The translations under genes were made by a program, and so were the position numbers. DNA of 64,000 nucleotides from Bacillus sp. SA1-12 (GTDB lineage: Bacteria; Bacillota; Bacilli; Bacillales; Bacillaceae): assembly GCF_000981385.1 (NCBI RefSeq), contig NZ_LATZ01000130.1, forward strand, positions 1 through 64,000. Reading direction: 5' to 3'. Under the pieces are notes generated by a model. That model saw only the letters and a list, made by a program, of their open reading frames with translations. It had not been told where the DNA came from and searched no databases. This document shows, piece by piece, positions 28,818 through 40,169 of the stretch. Numbering within the stretch: the first letter of the stretch is position 1; each line of letters opens with the position of its first letter.

Positions 28818-30923
28818 TTATACACTCCTTAATTGTTGAACAAAGTTTTTAAAATACTGTTGACTAATTGCTTGAATCAAACTATTTTTAGACGCAGTTT
28901 CAAACATTTCAATACTGGCTTGTGATTCAATAATACTTGCACTAATAAAGCTCATCAGTTCGAGCTGCTCAGGCGGCGCCTGCTCTGGTGCTAACAGTAA
29001 TAAAATCCGGCTGACAGTGATCATTTCATTATCCATTGCTTTTAACGTCATAGGTGTTTGCAAATCAATGGTATGAAAACTTGGCTGAGTAATCACCGCA
29101 CTTCTTGTATGAAACAGAGCGAGCTTTGTACCAGGTATAGCTAATCCGCCGATCTGCTCGCGATACAGCAACGCCTTAACAAGCTCAGCACGATCAGTGA
29201 TAAGCCCCTTGCTTAATAACTTATCGGAAACAACGTGCAGGATTCCCTCTGTCGTTGCAGGTTCATCAATCTGCAAAGCTTCCATTTTTTCTAATAAATC
29301 AACTAAAAGCGTTGAATGGCTAGTAAATGTCTTATATTGCTCAAAGCTGATTTCTATTTCAGTATTTTGATCAGGACGATCATCTTGCTCAGTGCTTGCC
29401 AAGATCAGTCCCTTTTTCTGAATTGAATCCTTTATCATTTCCATTTCATTTGCGGTTAAAATGGGGCTCACCAGCAAATATTCCGCTGATATGTCCTCGA
29501 TCGGGATCGTCGAAAGAATCATATCATAGTCGTTTACATCCATATCCTTAAGCTCAAAGGCTGATACATTTTTAAGCTCGGCAATGTCCGGAAATTGGTT
29601 CTTAATCTGAGTTGCAAGCATCTTCGAGGTCCCGATTCCGCTCGAGCAAATAATTAGCGCTTTTAATTTCGTTCTTACCTGCCGCTCATTAATCGCGGCT
29701 CCGAAATGCAGAACAAGATAACCGATTTCTTCCTCAGGTACATGGTTAAACGGAAACACAGAAGCTGCGGCTTGGGAAACGATCTCAAATAGCTCTGAAT
29801 AATCCCTTTTAATTTCAGCAAGGAGAGGGTTTGTAATGTTCATCCCTTGCTTCAATCGATAAACTGCAGGCTGGAGATGGGCTAATAAGCCTTGAAACAA
29901 GGATGAATTCTGCGATAAGCTCATTCCCGAGCGTTGTTCAACCTGCTCGATTAATCGTCTGACCAAATAGGCAATTTCGACATTTTCATCCTCGATATCC
30001 ACTTTTCCTTCGAAACGCAGCTTAGCTCCCCGCAAATGCATCGTGATATAGCCGATCTCTTCTTCTGGTATCGGGATTTGAAAGGTTTCTTCAAGCATTT
30101 TCGCGATTTCTTGGGCAAAATGATATTCCCTTGAAGCCCTAAGCTGTGTTAAATAGTCTGTTTTTATCGTGATGTTCTCGCCCCGTTGGATCCGTTCCAT
30201 TGCTAATGCAAGATGGACGACCAACCCGACATATGAGCTATCTGCTAAAGGATAGGGAAGCCGGGAATTCATTTGGCTAATAAGATTCTCAATAATCAAG
30301 AGCTTATCTTTTTGCACAAGGCCTAATAGCCGCTCTGAGATCGAATCAATTTTATTGGACGATTTCCTCTCGATGCTTTCCTTGACCATCTTTAAAAAGT
30401 CAGGCACATCAAACCGATCGGAAATCAGACTGCGAATCGCTTTGCGCTTTGCTTCTTCAGAGCCTATTAATTCAATTCCATAGCCTCTTCTTCTAATAAG
30501 CGTTAAGCCATATTCTTGAACAAACGGCTCCATTCTATCTAAATCATGACTGATGGTTGCCGTTGTCACACCTAAATCACTTGCCAAGGTTTGCAGCTTT
30601 ATTGGCTCATGCTGATCTAATAGCGTACAAAGAGCAATCATCATGCGCTCATCAGGTGTATATTCTTTATAATCCAGCTTTTGAATGGCTATTCTCAGCT
30701 CATGTAAATCCTTCTCACTGCCAACGATTTTTATGCCAATGCCGGCTCGCTTTACAAGCGCTAGCTGAAAATCGTCTAGCAGGGGCTCGATATTTTTTAA
30801 ATCGCGATGAATCGTACGTTCACTGACATCAATATGATCAGCGAGTTCTTTAATTGTCACTTCCTGGTTTGCCTCGTCCATTAAAAATTGCAGGATCAAG
30901 CGTTCCCTGGCCGTAACCATCAT
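28818..30923 (-). CDS. mtlR: PRD-type transcriptional activator of the mannitol operon
   Basis: About 701 residues from the first of two ATGs at 30923. Order of parts: two N-terminal helix-turn-helix domains (about 5-165; EVTIKELADHIDVSERTIHRDL and KLQTLASDLGVTTATISHDL), two PTS-regulation domains (about 185-400; their histidines in VVHLALAMER, YITMHLRGAK, LLAHLQPAV and LVLHFGAA), a IIB-gat-like domain (ALIICSSGIGTSKM; cysteine about 426) and a C-terminal IIA-like domain (about 540-700). Phosphorylation at these sites by HPr and the mannitol PTS sets its activity. It has its own promoter at 30964-30993 in addition to read-through from mtlA. Confidence 0.94.
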   Translation of the reverse strand: MMVTARERLILQFLMDEANQEVTIKELADHIDVSERTIHRDLKNIEPLLDDFQLALVKRAGIGIKIVGSEKDLHELRIAIQKLDYKEYTPDERMMIALCTLLDQHEPIKLQTLASDLGVTTATISHDLDRMEPFVQEYGLTLIRRRGYGIELIGSEEAKRKAIRSLISDRFDVPDFLKMVKESIERKSSNKIDSISERLLGLVQKDKLLIIENLISQMNSRLPYPLADSSYVGLVVHLALAMERIQRGENITIKTDYLTQLRASREYHFAQEIAKMLEETFQIPIPEEEIGYITMHLRGAKLRFEGKVDIEDENVEIAYLVRRLIEQVEQRSGMSLSQNSSLFQGLLAHLQPAVYRLKQGMNITNPLLAEIKRDYSELFEIVSQAAASVFPFNHVPEEEIGYLVLHFGAAINERQVRTKLKALIICSSGIGTSKMLATQIKNQFPDIAELKNVSAFELKDMDVNDYDMILSTIPIEDISAEYLLVSPILTANEMEMIKDSIQKKGLILASTEQDDRPDQNTEIEISFEQYKTFTSHSTLLVDLLEKMEALQIDEPATTEGILHVVSDKLLSKGLITDRAELVKALLYREQIGGLAIPGTKLALFHTRSAVITQPSFHTIDLQTPMTLKAMDNEMITVSRILLLLAPEQAPPEQLELMSFISASIIESQASIEMFETASKNSLIQAISQQYFKNFVQQLRSV

Positions 30924-30963
30924 AGGAATCAACTCGTTTCAAGTGAGTTATTGACATACTTTA

Positions 30964-30993
30964 ATTATAAGGGTCTGGTAATCTCTGTTTCAA
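30964..30993 (-). promoter_or_regulatory. Sigma-A promoter of mtlR
   Basis: On the minus strand, TTGAAA (30988-30993), 18 bases, TATAAT (30964-30969), about 40 bases upstream of the mtlR start. It allows constitutive MtlR synthesis apart from mtlA. Confidence 0.7.
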
Positions 30994-31093
30994 AAGAATA
31001 AAAACGCGTTTTTTTCAAAGTAGTTCCTGACATTTTTTAATTAGGTTGTTTTCGTAAAACTTTGTTGCTTTTTACCGAGTAGTTCGGCAGGGT

Positions 31094-31222
31094 GATTTCA
31101 GCGAGAGATGCTCGCTTTCCTTTCCGCGGGGCGGGCGATGAGCCTCCTCGACGTAAAAACCTGTGGGGTCTCACCTGTCCAGCTGCTCCCTACAGGACTC
31201 TCGCATTTCCGCTCCAATCAAC
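31094..31222 (+). repeat. GC-rich Bacillaceae intergenic element, copy 2
   Basis: Most complete copy of the element: GATTTCAGCGAG, CTCGCTTTCC, GCGGGGCGGGCGATGAGCC, GTGGGGTCTCACCTGTCC, CTGCTCCCTACAGGACTCTCG, and the end CGCTCCAATCAAC. It lies in the 400-base gap between mtlA and mtlR. This element type recurs between genes in many Bacillaceae. Confidence 0.85.
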
Positions 31223-31293
31223 CTTAATCGTTTACGTCAAAATACCTATATAAAAACAACAACTCTTAGAAAAGAACCTTTAATGAATAGAAT

Positions 31294-31331
31294 AAAAAGG
31301 GGAATGCATGAAAGCAGCATCCCCCTTTTCT
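31294..31331 (-). terminator. Intra-operon terminator after mtlA
   Basis: AAAGGGGGATGCTGC...GCATTCCCCTTTTT directly after the mtlA stop on the minus strand. It would reduce read-through from mtlA into mtlR-mtlF-mtlD. Confidence 0.8.
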
Positions 31332-31333
31332 CT

Positions 31334-32782
31334 TTATTTTAGCTTATTTACAAGCTCATCATATTTTGGACTGTTAAGGAAATTATCTACAGAAACATGA
31401 TGGGCATTTGGCAGCTTCGCTTTTGCACGATCCGTTAAGTCTTTATGCGTAATAACGATATCAGCATCATTCGGGATGTTGTTAATAGAAGTATTTGTTA
31501 CCTCGACATCCTTTATGTCTGCCTTTTTCACTTTATTTCTAAGAACGGAAGCACCCATGGCACTTGAGCCCATTCCTGCGTCACATGCGAAGATGACCTT
31601 GTTAACATTTTTAAAATCAAATTCTTCTGCAGCAGCAGTTGGTTCTGCAGTCTCAGTTGGAGCTTGAGCTGTTAACGTATTGCTTACGGAGCTTTTCTTA
31701 CCTTTTAATGATTCCATTTTTTCAGTTGCAACATTGATATCCTCTTCGTTTTGCTTGCTGGATTTAAGGATTAGCGATGCGATTGCAAATGATACAGCCG
31801 CAGCGACTAGTACACCTAGAATCACACCTGTATAATTACCTCTTGGTGTCATTGCAAGTAATGCAATAATACTGCCTGGTGATGGACTTGCAACTAAACC
31901 TGCATTGAAAACAGTGAACGTAAATACGCCGCTTATTCCTCCGGCAATCGCCGCAATGATTAACATTGGCTTCATTAAAATATATGGGAAATAAATTTCA
32001 TGAATACCGCCTAAGAAATGGATCACCACTGCTCCAGGAGCTGTTTGCTTTGCTGATCCTCTACCAAAGAACATATACGCTAATAAGATACCAAGACCAG
32101 GTCCTGGATTAGATTCTAATAAGAATAAAACTGACTTACCGGCATTTGTTGCTTGCTCAATGCCAATCGGGCTTAAAATCCCGTGGTTGATCGCATTGTT
32201 CAAGAATAAAACCTTTGCCGGTTCGATGAAAATACTAGCAAGCGGCAGTAAGCCTGCATCAAAAATCGCCTGAACAGCACCTGCTAATACTCTGTTTAAC
32301 CCCTCTACTACAGGGCCTATTCCTAGCAGTGCTGCTATTGTTAACAGCGCACCTAAAATACCAGCTGAAAAGTTGTTTACAAGCATTTCAAAGCCTGATC
32401 TAACTTTATCTTTTAATAAACCATCAAGCTTTTTGATTAAATATCCGCCCAGAGGCCCCATAATCATGGCACCTAAGAACATCGGGATTTCCGCTCCAAC
32501 GATAACACCCATTGTCGCTGTTGCCCCAACGACTCCACCGCGAACATCATAGATCATTTTTCCGCCTGTATAACCAATTAATAATGGCAATAAGTACTTA
32601 ATCATTGGATCGACCAATGTGGCTAATTGTTCATTAGGCATCCAGCCTGTTGGAATGAATAATGCTGTAATAATCCCCCATGCAATAAACGCACCTATAT
32701 TCGGCATAATCATGCCGCTTAAATAACTTCCAAAGCGTTGTATCTTCACGCGGAAGTCAGATTTATTTTGAGTTTGTTCCAT
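31334..32782 (-). CDS. mtlA: Mannitol-specific PTS enzyme IICB
   Basis: 482 residues from the ATG at 32782, eight bases after AAGGGG; a GTG three codons upstream is less likely. The IIC membrane domain (about 10-345; VKIQRFGSYLSGMIMPNIGAF, the sugar-site GGIHEIYFPYILMKP) is followed by a Gly/Ser/Ala-rich linker and a IIB domain (about 390-482) with the phosphocysteine in IFACDAGMGSSAMG. It transports mannitol and phosphorylates it to mannitol 1-phosphate. IIA is separate (mtlF). Gene order mtlA-mtlR-mtlF-mtlD is like that of Geobacillus stearothermophilus rather than B. subtilis. Confidence 0.95.
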   Translation of the reverse strand: MEQTQNKSDFRVKIQRFGSYLSGMIMPNIGAFIAWGIITALFIPTGWMPNEQLATLVDPMIKYLLPLLIGYTGGKMIYDVRGGVVGATATMGVIVGAEIPMFLGAMIMGPLGGYLIKKLDGLLKDKVRSGFEMLVNNFSAGILGALLTIAALLGIGPVVEGLNRVLAGAVQAIFDAGLLPLASIFIEPAKVLFLNNAINHGILSPIGIEQATNAGKSVLFLLESNPGPGLGILLAYMFFGRGSAKQTAPGAVVIHFLGGIHEIYFPYILMKPMLIIAAIAGGISGVFTFTVFNAGLVASPSPGSIIALLAMTPRGNYTGVILGVLVAAAVSFAIASLILKSSKQNEEDINVATEKMESLKGKKSSVSNTLTAQAPTETAEPTAAAEEFDFKNVNKVIFACDAGMGSSAMGASVLRNKVKKADIKDVEVTNTSINNIPNDADIVITHKDLTDRAKAKLPNAHHVSVDNFLNSPKYDELVNKLK

Positions 32783-32812
32783 TTGAGTCACCCCTTTTTC
32801 TATCTTGACTTA

Positions 32813-32881
32813 ATGATAAAACGGTTTCAGCCAAGAAACAATTTAAAGAAAACACGATTTTGTCGAATGTAATGTTGACAT
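32813..32881 (-). promoter_or_regulatory. mtlA promoter with candidate MtlR site
   Basis: On the minus strand, TTGTTT (32836-32841), 17 bases, TATCAT (32813-32818). Upstream, at 32860-32881, is an imperfect dyad TTGTC...GACAT resembling the MtlR consensus with TTG-N-CA / TG-N-CAA arms, about 55-75 bases before the predicted start of transcription, where MtlR is known to bind. TGAAACCGTTTTAT, overlapping the -10 side, is a poor match to a catabolite-responsive element. Confidence 0.5.
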
Positions 32882-32964
32882 GATTAATTTTGGAAAGAAG
32901 TAGGGGTTTTATACGATCGATGATATGCTCGTGGAGAGAAGAAATGCCGGGACTTTCAAAGGTT

Positions 32965-33228
32965 ATTTTGCAGCTCCGGATACTTTTTTTGCAACTTTGC
33001 GAGGGAATCTTGCAACTTTGAATACTTTTTTGCAACTTTGCGAGGTCATTGTGCAGCTCCAAATACTTTTTTTGCAACTTTCCGAGATCCTTTTGCAACT
33101 CCCGATACTTTTTTGCAACTCCCGATACTTTTTTGCAACTTTCCGAGATAATCTTGCAACTTTGAATACTTTTTTTGCAACTTTTCGAGATAATCTTGCA
33201 ACTTCCGATACTTTTTTGCATCCGACAA
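32965..33228. repeat. 21-bp tandem repeat array, about 12 copies
   Basis: Alternating 21-base units TTTTTGCAACTTTCCGAGAT and TCTTGCAACTTTGAATACT (also written CTCCCGATACT), so the true period is about 42 bases. Because 21 is a multiple of three, all minus-strand frames stay open and spell a heptad repeat like KLQKKYxELQKD. This is a by-product of the repeat; no ribosome site or conserved protein supports translation. It lies between the mtlA promoter and the drug exporter gene. Confidence 0.85.
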
Positions 33229-33257
33229 ATTTCGCTACTCTTTTTCTCCAGCAAGGC

Positions 33258-33293
33258 ACAAAAAAAGAGCTAAAGCCTATTAGCTTTAACTCG
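33258..33293 (-). terminator. Terminator of the MFS exporter gene
   Basis: GAGTTAAAGC-TAATAG-GCTTTAGCTC followed by TTTTTTTG on the minus strand, right after the stop. Confidence 0.88.
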
Positions 33294-33298
33294 TTTGT

Positions 33299-34756
33299 TT
33301 AATGTTCAACTTTCACTCGTTTAATAAAGAATGCACAGACTAATGCGAGAACGGCAGCGATCAATGCAAAAATAAAGCCGTCCTGAATTCCTGCAGTAAG
33401 GGAAGGAGCGATATTACTTGGATTTGTTGGATCTTGAACAGTTGCTAAATAATCCTTCTGTCCTGCAGACATAATGCTTACGGCAATTGCAGTTCCAATC
33501 GCACCTGCTACCTGCTGAAGAGTATTCATAATCGCCGTACCATCAGGATAATACTGTTTTGGTAATTCATTCAACCCATTTGTTTGAGCTGGCATCATCA
33601 CCATCGCGATTCCGATCATTAAGAAGATATGAAGCAGCACGATAACAGCGATCGTTGATGTTGTTGTAACATTTGATAAAAACCATAAAACTGCCGCTGT
33701 CATGATTAACCCTGGAATGACAAGCCATTTCGGACCGTATTGATCGAACAATCTTCCCATAACAGGTGACAATAAACCATTGATGACTCCACCTGGCAGA
33801 AGAGTAAGACCGGCTACAAACGCAGTCAGCATCATGCCACCTTGTAAATACAATGGCAAAAGAAGCATTGATGACAAAATGACCATCATACAGATAAAAA
33901 TAAGTATGACACCAAGGGTGAACATTGGATAGCGGAAAGCGCGCAAATTAATCATCGGCTGCTCCATCTTTAATTGACGCCAGCAAAATAGAATCAATGC
34001 AACAATGCCGGCAATTAAAAAGCTGATGACTTTCGGACTGCTCCAGCCTTCTGTCCCTTCTCCAGCACTGCTAAAACCAAAGACAACACCGCCAAAGCCG
34101 ATTGTTGACAGCACAACAGATAACACATCAATTTTCGGCTTTGTTACTTCAGATACGTTCTCCATATAAAGGATACCTGCAAGTAAACCAATTCCTAAAA
34201 ACGGCAGAGACAACCAAAAAATCCAGTGCCAAGATAAATTTTCAAGCACTAATCCGGAAAACGTCGGACCAACAGCCGGCGCAAACATGATAACAAGCCC
34301 GATCATTCCCATCGCTCCTCCGCGCTTTTCTGGAGGAATGATAAGCAAAATCGTGTTAAACATTAACGGCAAAAGCAAGGCCGTACCCATCGCTTGAAAA
34401 ACACGTGCTACCATTAATACCTCAAAGCTAGGAGCCACCGCGGCAATAAAAGTGCCGATAATCGATAGAACCAAAGAGGTGATAAACAGCTGCCTCGTCG
34501 TAAACCATTGCAGCAAAAGTCCTGAAACTGGAACCAAGATACCTAATGTTAATAAATAACCAGTTGTTAACCATTGAACGGTGGCTGCAGTCGTATTAAA
34601 CACTTCAATCAGCTGAGTCAACGCAATGTTTAAGGCCGTTTCACTAAATAAACCAATAAACCCGCTGATTAAAAATGCAGCCAAAATCGGAATCACCTTA
34701 TACTCTTTATCCGCACTTTTAGGTGCAGATACTGTTGCACTTGCATTCACACACAT
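33299..34756 (-). CDS. MFS multidrug exporter, DHA2 family (14 TM)
   Basis: 485 residues with 14 predicted membrane helices. Drug:H+ antiporter-2 motifs are present: the proline/glycine-rich antiporter motif in AMGMIGLVIMFAPAVGPTFSG, and ARVFQAMGTALLLPL. It resembles the LmrB/EmrB group, exporting lincomycin-like or other hydrophobic drugs by proton antiport; the substrate is not known. ATG behind GAGAGGAGA. A textbook promoter with a palindromic operator at the transcription start lies upstream, so it is repressed by a TetR-type protein not encoded next to it. Confidence 0.9.
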   Translation of the reverse strand: MCVNASATVSAPKSADKEYKVIPILAAFLISGFIGLFSETALNIALTQLIEVFNTTAATVQWLTTGYLLTLGILVPVSGLLLQWFTTRQLFITSLVLSIIGTFIAAVAPSFEVLMVARVFQAMGTALLLPLMFNTILLIIPPEKRGGAMGMIGLVIMFAPAVGPTFSGLVLENLSWHWIFWLSLPFLGIGLLAGILYMENVSEVTKPKIDVLSVVLSTIGFGGVVFGFSSAGEGTEGWSSPKVISFLIAGIVALILFCWRQLKMEQPMINLRAFRYPMFTLGVILIFICMMVILSSMLLLPLYLQGGMMLTAFVAGLTLLPGGVINGLLSPVMGRLFDQYGPKWLVIPGLIMTAAVLWFLSNVTTTSTIAVIVLLHIFLMIGIAMVMMPAQTNGLNELPKQYYPDGTAIMNTLQQVAGAIGTAIAVSIMSAGQKDYLATVQDPTNPSNIAPSLTAGIQDGFIFALIAAVLALVCAFFIKRVKVEH

Positions 34757-34812
34757 TCTCCTCTCGTTATTTTACAAAAACCCCTCTATCTGTAAAAAAA
34801 TGTTTTTTATAC

Positions 34813-34852
34813 TGACCGGTCAATTATATTTGTGATAGCGCTTCACTGTCAA
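34813..34852 (-). promoter_or_regulatory. Promoter and TetR-type operator of the MFS exporter
   Basis: Minus strand: TTGACA (34847-34852), 18 bases, TATAAT (34823-34828), a consensus sigma-A promoter. The perfect palindrome TGACCGGTCA (34813-34822) covers the expected start of transcription, a classic repressor position. Confidence 0.78.
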
Positions 34853-35034
34853 TTTATAAGTACCCTTAAACTAAAAGTTCTATTAATGGTATATAACTCT
34901 TATGGACAAGGGATACTCGGCAACCTTCTGCAGCGGAATTCAACAAGGAAGCATCACATTAATAATAGCGTTAAGAAAAGCTTACTTAGTGCTACGTCGA
35001 ATTCTCTTTTTTGCCAATTTATACTTTTTTAAAG

Positions 35035-35077
35035 TAAAAAAACGCTTGGGGTTTTTTCAAAGAAACCTCAAGCGTTC
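35035..35077 (-). terminator. Terminator of the DUF2798 gene
   Basis: AACGCTTGAGG...CCCCAAGCGTT followed by TTTTTTAC on the minus strand, about 90 bases after the DUF2798 stop. Confidence 0.85.
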
Positions 35078-35166
35078 TACCCTTTTCATGTTATTGAAAT
35101 AAAGCGCCCGTTCGCAAATGATGTCATCTCACTTACAATTCTGCGGTTGATATACAATTTGAACTG

Positions 35167-35670
35167 TTACGAATTTACACCCTCTGCTTGGCTGGCCTGT
35201 CTTTCGTGTATTTTTTTCATTGCAAATCTGGCAATCGGCTGAGCAATCAATAGCTCAATCCAAAAAGCCACACCAAAATTTCTAAACCAACTGTGAAAGA
35301 AGTGCTGAAAAGGCTCTAGACTTATTTGCTTCGTACCGATCCATGTGCCTATAATTGTTAAAAGCATAGATAAAACCGTAACATTCAATAAAGTATTTAA
35401 TAAAACTCTGGCATTAAATCCATCTGTTTGTCCTGCAAACTTAGGCATTACTTTACCGACTAGCGGTCCCGCGACGACTTTCACTAACAAAACAACGATT
35501 ATCCACATAAACGGAATAATCTTCAGCGTTTCTAAATAATTTTCTATACTGAAGCCGCGTTCCATCCCCATAATGATCTGGGGGATTGTATTTACTGAAA
35601 TGATTGAAATAATCAATAGAAAGATCAAGCCTTCTTTTGAATTTTGAGGCAGTCTGGCTTCCTTGTGCAT
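35167..35670 (-). CDS. DUF2798 family membrane protein
   Basis: 167 residues with four predicted membrane helices arranged as two similar halves: helix-helix with NTIPQIIMGMERGFS, then helix-helix with MLLTIIGTWIGTKQIS. This fits the DUF2798 family, whose function is unknown. ATG behind GGAGGTAAGACAAC. Monocistronic between two terminators. Confidence 0.78.
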   Translation of the reverse strand: MHKEARLPQNSKEGLIFLLIISIISVNTIPQIIMGMERGFSIENYLETLKIIPFMWIIVVLLVKVVAGPLVGKVMPKFAGQTDGFNARVLLNTLLNVTVLSMLLTIIGTWIGTKQISLEPFQHFFHSWFRNFGVAFWIELLIAQPIARFAMKKIHERQASQAEGVNS

Positions 35671-35888
35671 GTTGTCTTACCTCCGAAATGAAAATTTCAG
35701 ATGGTAGACGTATCATGCGACATATATTTTTGGTATGTAAAACAAATACCAATATCTCTACACACTGATTTAATTATTATAGCAACTTTTCATAAAAATT
35801 TCTAAAGCATTTTTTAAATGTTTCTTTTCTTTTAGTTCATTTTTGCATAAAATGAACTTTATCTCGCGCATCTGAAAAGGTCTATTAA

Positions 35889-35924
35889 TAAAAAAACAGA
35901 CCATTTCCTTTGGTCTGCTTTTTT
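35889..35924 (-). terminator. Terminator of the gan operon
   Basis: GCAGACC-AAAGGAAAT-GGTCTG followed by TTTTTTTATT on the minus strand, 40 bases after the ganB stop. Confidence 0.9.
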
Positions 35925-35965
35925 ATATACCATTTTCTATATTTAACCACAAAAATGAATCCCTC

Positions 35966-38059
<2,094 letters not shown>

Positions 38060-38066
38060 TCACTAA

Positions 38067-40130
38067 CTAGTCATTTTGTTTCTCCACAATTCGAACTTCA
38101 TATTGATCAAGGGTAACCTCGCCTTTCAATTGCTCCCCGGTCACCAAGTCTGTTACCACCGCTTCAAAGACAACCGGCTGTTTTTCTTCTGTAAAATTCA
38201 TCACAAAAAGATAGTCCTTTTCCGCATCGCGTCTAACCTGAACAGATACACCTTGACAGTGCCTTACCGGTATATTTGCTTGTAACGATAACTCATTAAT
38301 TAATTCATGGTAGAAATGCCGATGGAAGGAATCATCCAATCTCGCTCCAATATAATAGGTTTTACCTTGCTGATATGAATGGCTTGTAACAGCCGGTGTG
38401 TTGGCATAAAAATCTTCTTGATAGATGCCTTCTACCGTTGCAGAACCCACATCAATCACTGTCGCATAATCCCTCAATTGGTAGGTCTCGTTTTGATAGC
38501 GAACATAGTTTTTATCGTTTGGATACAAAGTATCAGTTTCAACTGGCTTCATGCCAAACATCTCTTGCAGATCCGTATGCCATCCGCTGGTATACGTTAT
38601 ATCATGCTCATTCACGATTCCGCTAATATACGTCATAACCAATGTGCCGCCGTTTGCGGCAAATGATTTTAAGCGGGCAATTGTTTCTTCACTTACTAAA
38701 TAAAGCATTGGAACGATCAATAACTTGTACGCTGAAAAATCCTGCTCCTTCGTAATAACATCCACTGGAATATCCTGTTCCCAGAAGGTGCGGTAATGCT
38801 GCTGCAAGGTTTGCGGATAACGCTTCGTTTTCATTCCAAATCCTTGTGCATCATTGATCGCCCAATTGCTTTCCCAATCATAAAGGATCGCTACATCTGA
38901 TGGACGATTTGTGCCAACTACGTCAGACAGCTTTTCTAATGTTTCTCCAACCTTAGCGACTTCTTTAAACACACGGTTTTCCGAGCTGTCATCATGATCG
39001 ACAACCGCACCATGGAATTTCTCTGAAGATCCGCGTGATTTTCTCCATTGGAAGTAAAGGACACTGTCTGATCCATGGGCAATCATTTGCATCGATGACA
39101 GCAGGTGCATTCCTGGGCGCTTTGCTTTATTAACATCATGCCAGTTCACGCCGCTTGGTGTTGATTCCATTAATAAAAACGGCTGCTGCTTCAGGCTTCG
39201 GTACAAATCATTAATAAAGCCTACCTTCATCGCTAAGTCAGCGGTGCTTTCCCAATCATTGTGCCACGCTGGATACGCATCCCAGCTAATGACATCCAAA
39301 TGCTTCGCAAATTTGCTGTAATCGAGTGATTGAAATGGTATTAAATCGAAAGTATCTGCCATGAAATTCGTTGTAATCGGGATATCTGGTGTTAATTCCC
39401 GCAAAGGAACAATTTCATTTTCATAGAAAGAAATCGTTTGATCTGTGACAAAGCGGCGCCAATCCAGATTTAAGCCATGCACGCCGCTTTCCCCGATCAG
39501 TGAAGGAGATTCGACCTGCGACCATTTACTGTACGTATGGCTCCAAAAAGGAGTCCACCAGGCTTCATTTAATGCATTTAAATCGTGATGATATTTTACT
39601 TTCAGCCAATCTCTGAACGCATCCTGACACTGTTCACAATGACATTCACCGCTATATTCGTTTGAAATATGCCACATGATTAAAGCCGGATGGTTTCCGT
39701 ATCGTTCCGCTAACAAGCGGTTAATCTTCTGAGTTTTTTCACGATAAACCTTTGAGGTAAAGCAATGGTTATGTCTTCCGCCATGCAGCTGCTTTACCCT
39801 ATTTTGATTGACACGCAAAACTTCTGGATACTGCTCCGATAACCAGGCAGGACGGGCCCCGCTTGGAGTCGCTAAGATAATGCGGCCATCATTTTTATAA
39901 ATGTTGTCGAAGATTTCATCCAGCCATTCAAACGTATAAACTCCTTCCTCAGGCTCAAGCGCACTCCAAGCAAAGATGCCAACGGAAAACGCATTGGTGT
40001 GGGAAAGCTTCATCAATTTAAGATCATCTGCTAAAATATCAGGTCTGTCTAACCATTGATCAGGATTATAGTCTCCTCCGTGCAGCATAAATTTCGCTTT
40101 CGTAAGATAAGACTTTTCATGTTTTGACAT
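38067..40130 (-). CDS. ganA: GH42 beta-galactosidase
   Basis: 687 residues, no signal peptide, GH42 architecture: TIM barrel about 1-390, then a Rossmann-like trimerisation domain and a small beta domain. Acid/base Glu in WHISNEYSGEC (about 158), nucleophile Glu in FLLMESTPSGVNW (about 321). The zinc-binding cysteine cluster is present (Cys in HNHCF and ECHCEQC). It releases galactose from galacto-oligosaccharides imported by GanSPQ. ATG behind AGGAGAGTATT. Confidence 0.95.
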   Translation of the reverse strand: MSKHEKSYLTKAKFMLHGGDYNPDQWLDRPDILADDLKLMKLSHTNAFSVGIFAWSALEPEEGVYTFEWLDEIFDNIYKNDGRIILATPSGARPAWLSEQYPEVLRVNQNRVKQLHGGRHNHCFTSKVYREKTQKINRLLAERYGNHPALIMWHISNEYSGECHCEQCQDAFRDWLKVKYHHDLNALNEAWWTPFWSHTYSKWSQVESPSLIGESGVHGLNLDWRRFVTDQTISFYENEIVPLRELTPDIPITTNFMADTFDLIPFQSLDYSKFAKHLDVISWDAYPAWHNDWESTADLAMKVGFINDLYRSLKQQPFLLMESTPSGVNWHDVNKAKRPGMHLLSSMQMIAHGSDSVLYFQWRKSRGSSEKFHGAVVDHDDSSENRVFKEVAKVGETLEKLSDVVGTNRPSDVAILYDWESNWAINDAQGFGMKTKRYPQTLQQHYRTFWEQDIPVDVITKEQDFSAYKLLIVPMLYLVSEETIARLKSFAANGGTLVMTYISGIVNEHDITYTSGWHTDLQEMFGMKPVETDTLYPNDKNYVRYQNETYQLRDYATVIDVGSATVEGIYQEDFYANTPAVTSHSYQQGKTYYIGARLDDSFHRHFYHELINELSLQANIPVRHCQGVSVQVRRDAEKDYLFVMNFTEEKQPVVFEAVVTDLVTGEQLKGEVTLDQYEVRIVEKQND

Positions 40131-40169
40131 AATACTCTCCTTCTATCCTCATGTTATCGATCAACTTTT

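Noticed and set aside
32963-33228. CRISPR-like array
   Set aside because: Units are contiguous 21-mers without unique spacers and no cas genes are present.
32763-33254. Three overlapping minus-strand frames with cysteine/lysine- or leucine-rich heptads
   Set aside because: They only reflect the 21-bp repeat array; no start signal, and all frames are equally open.
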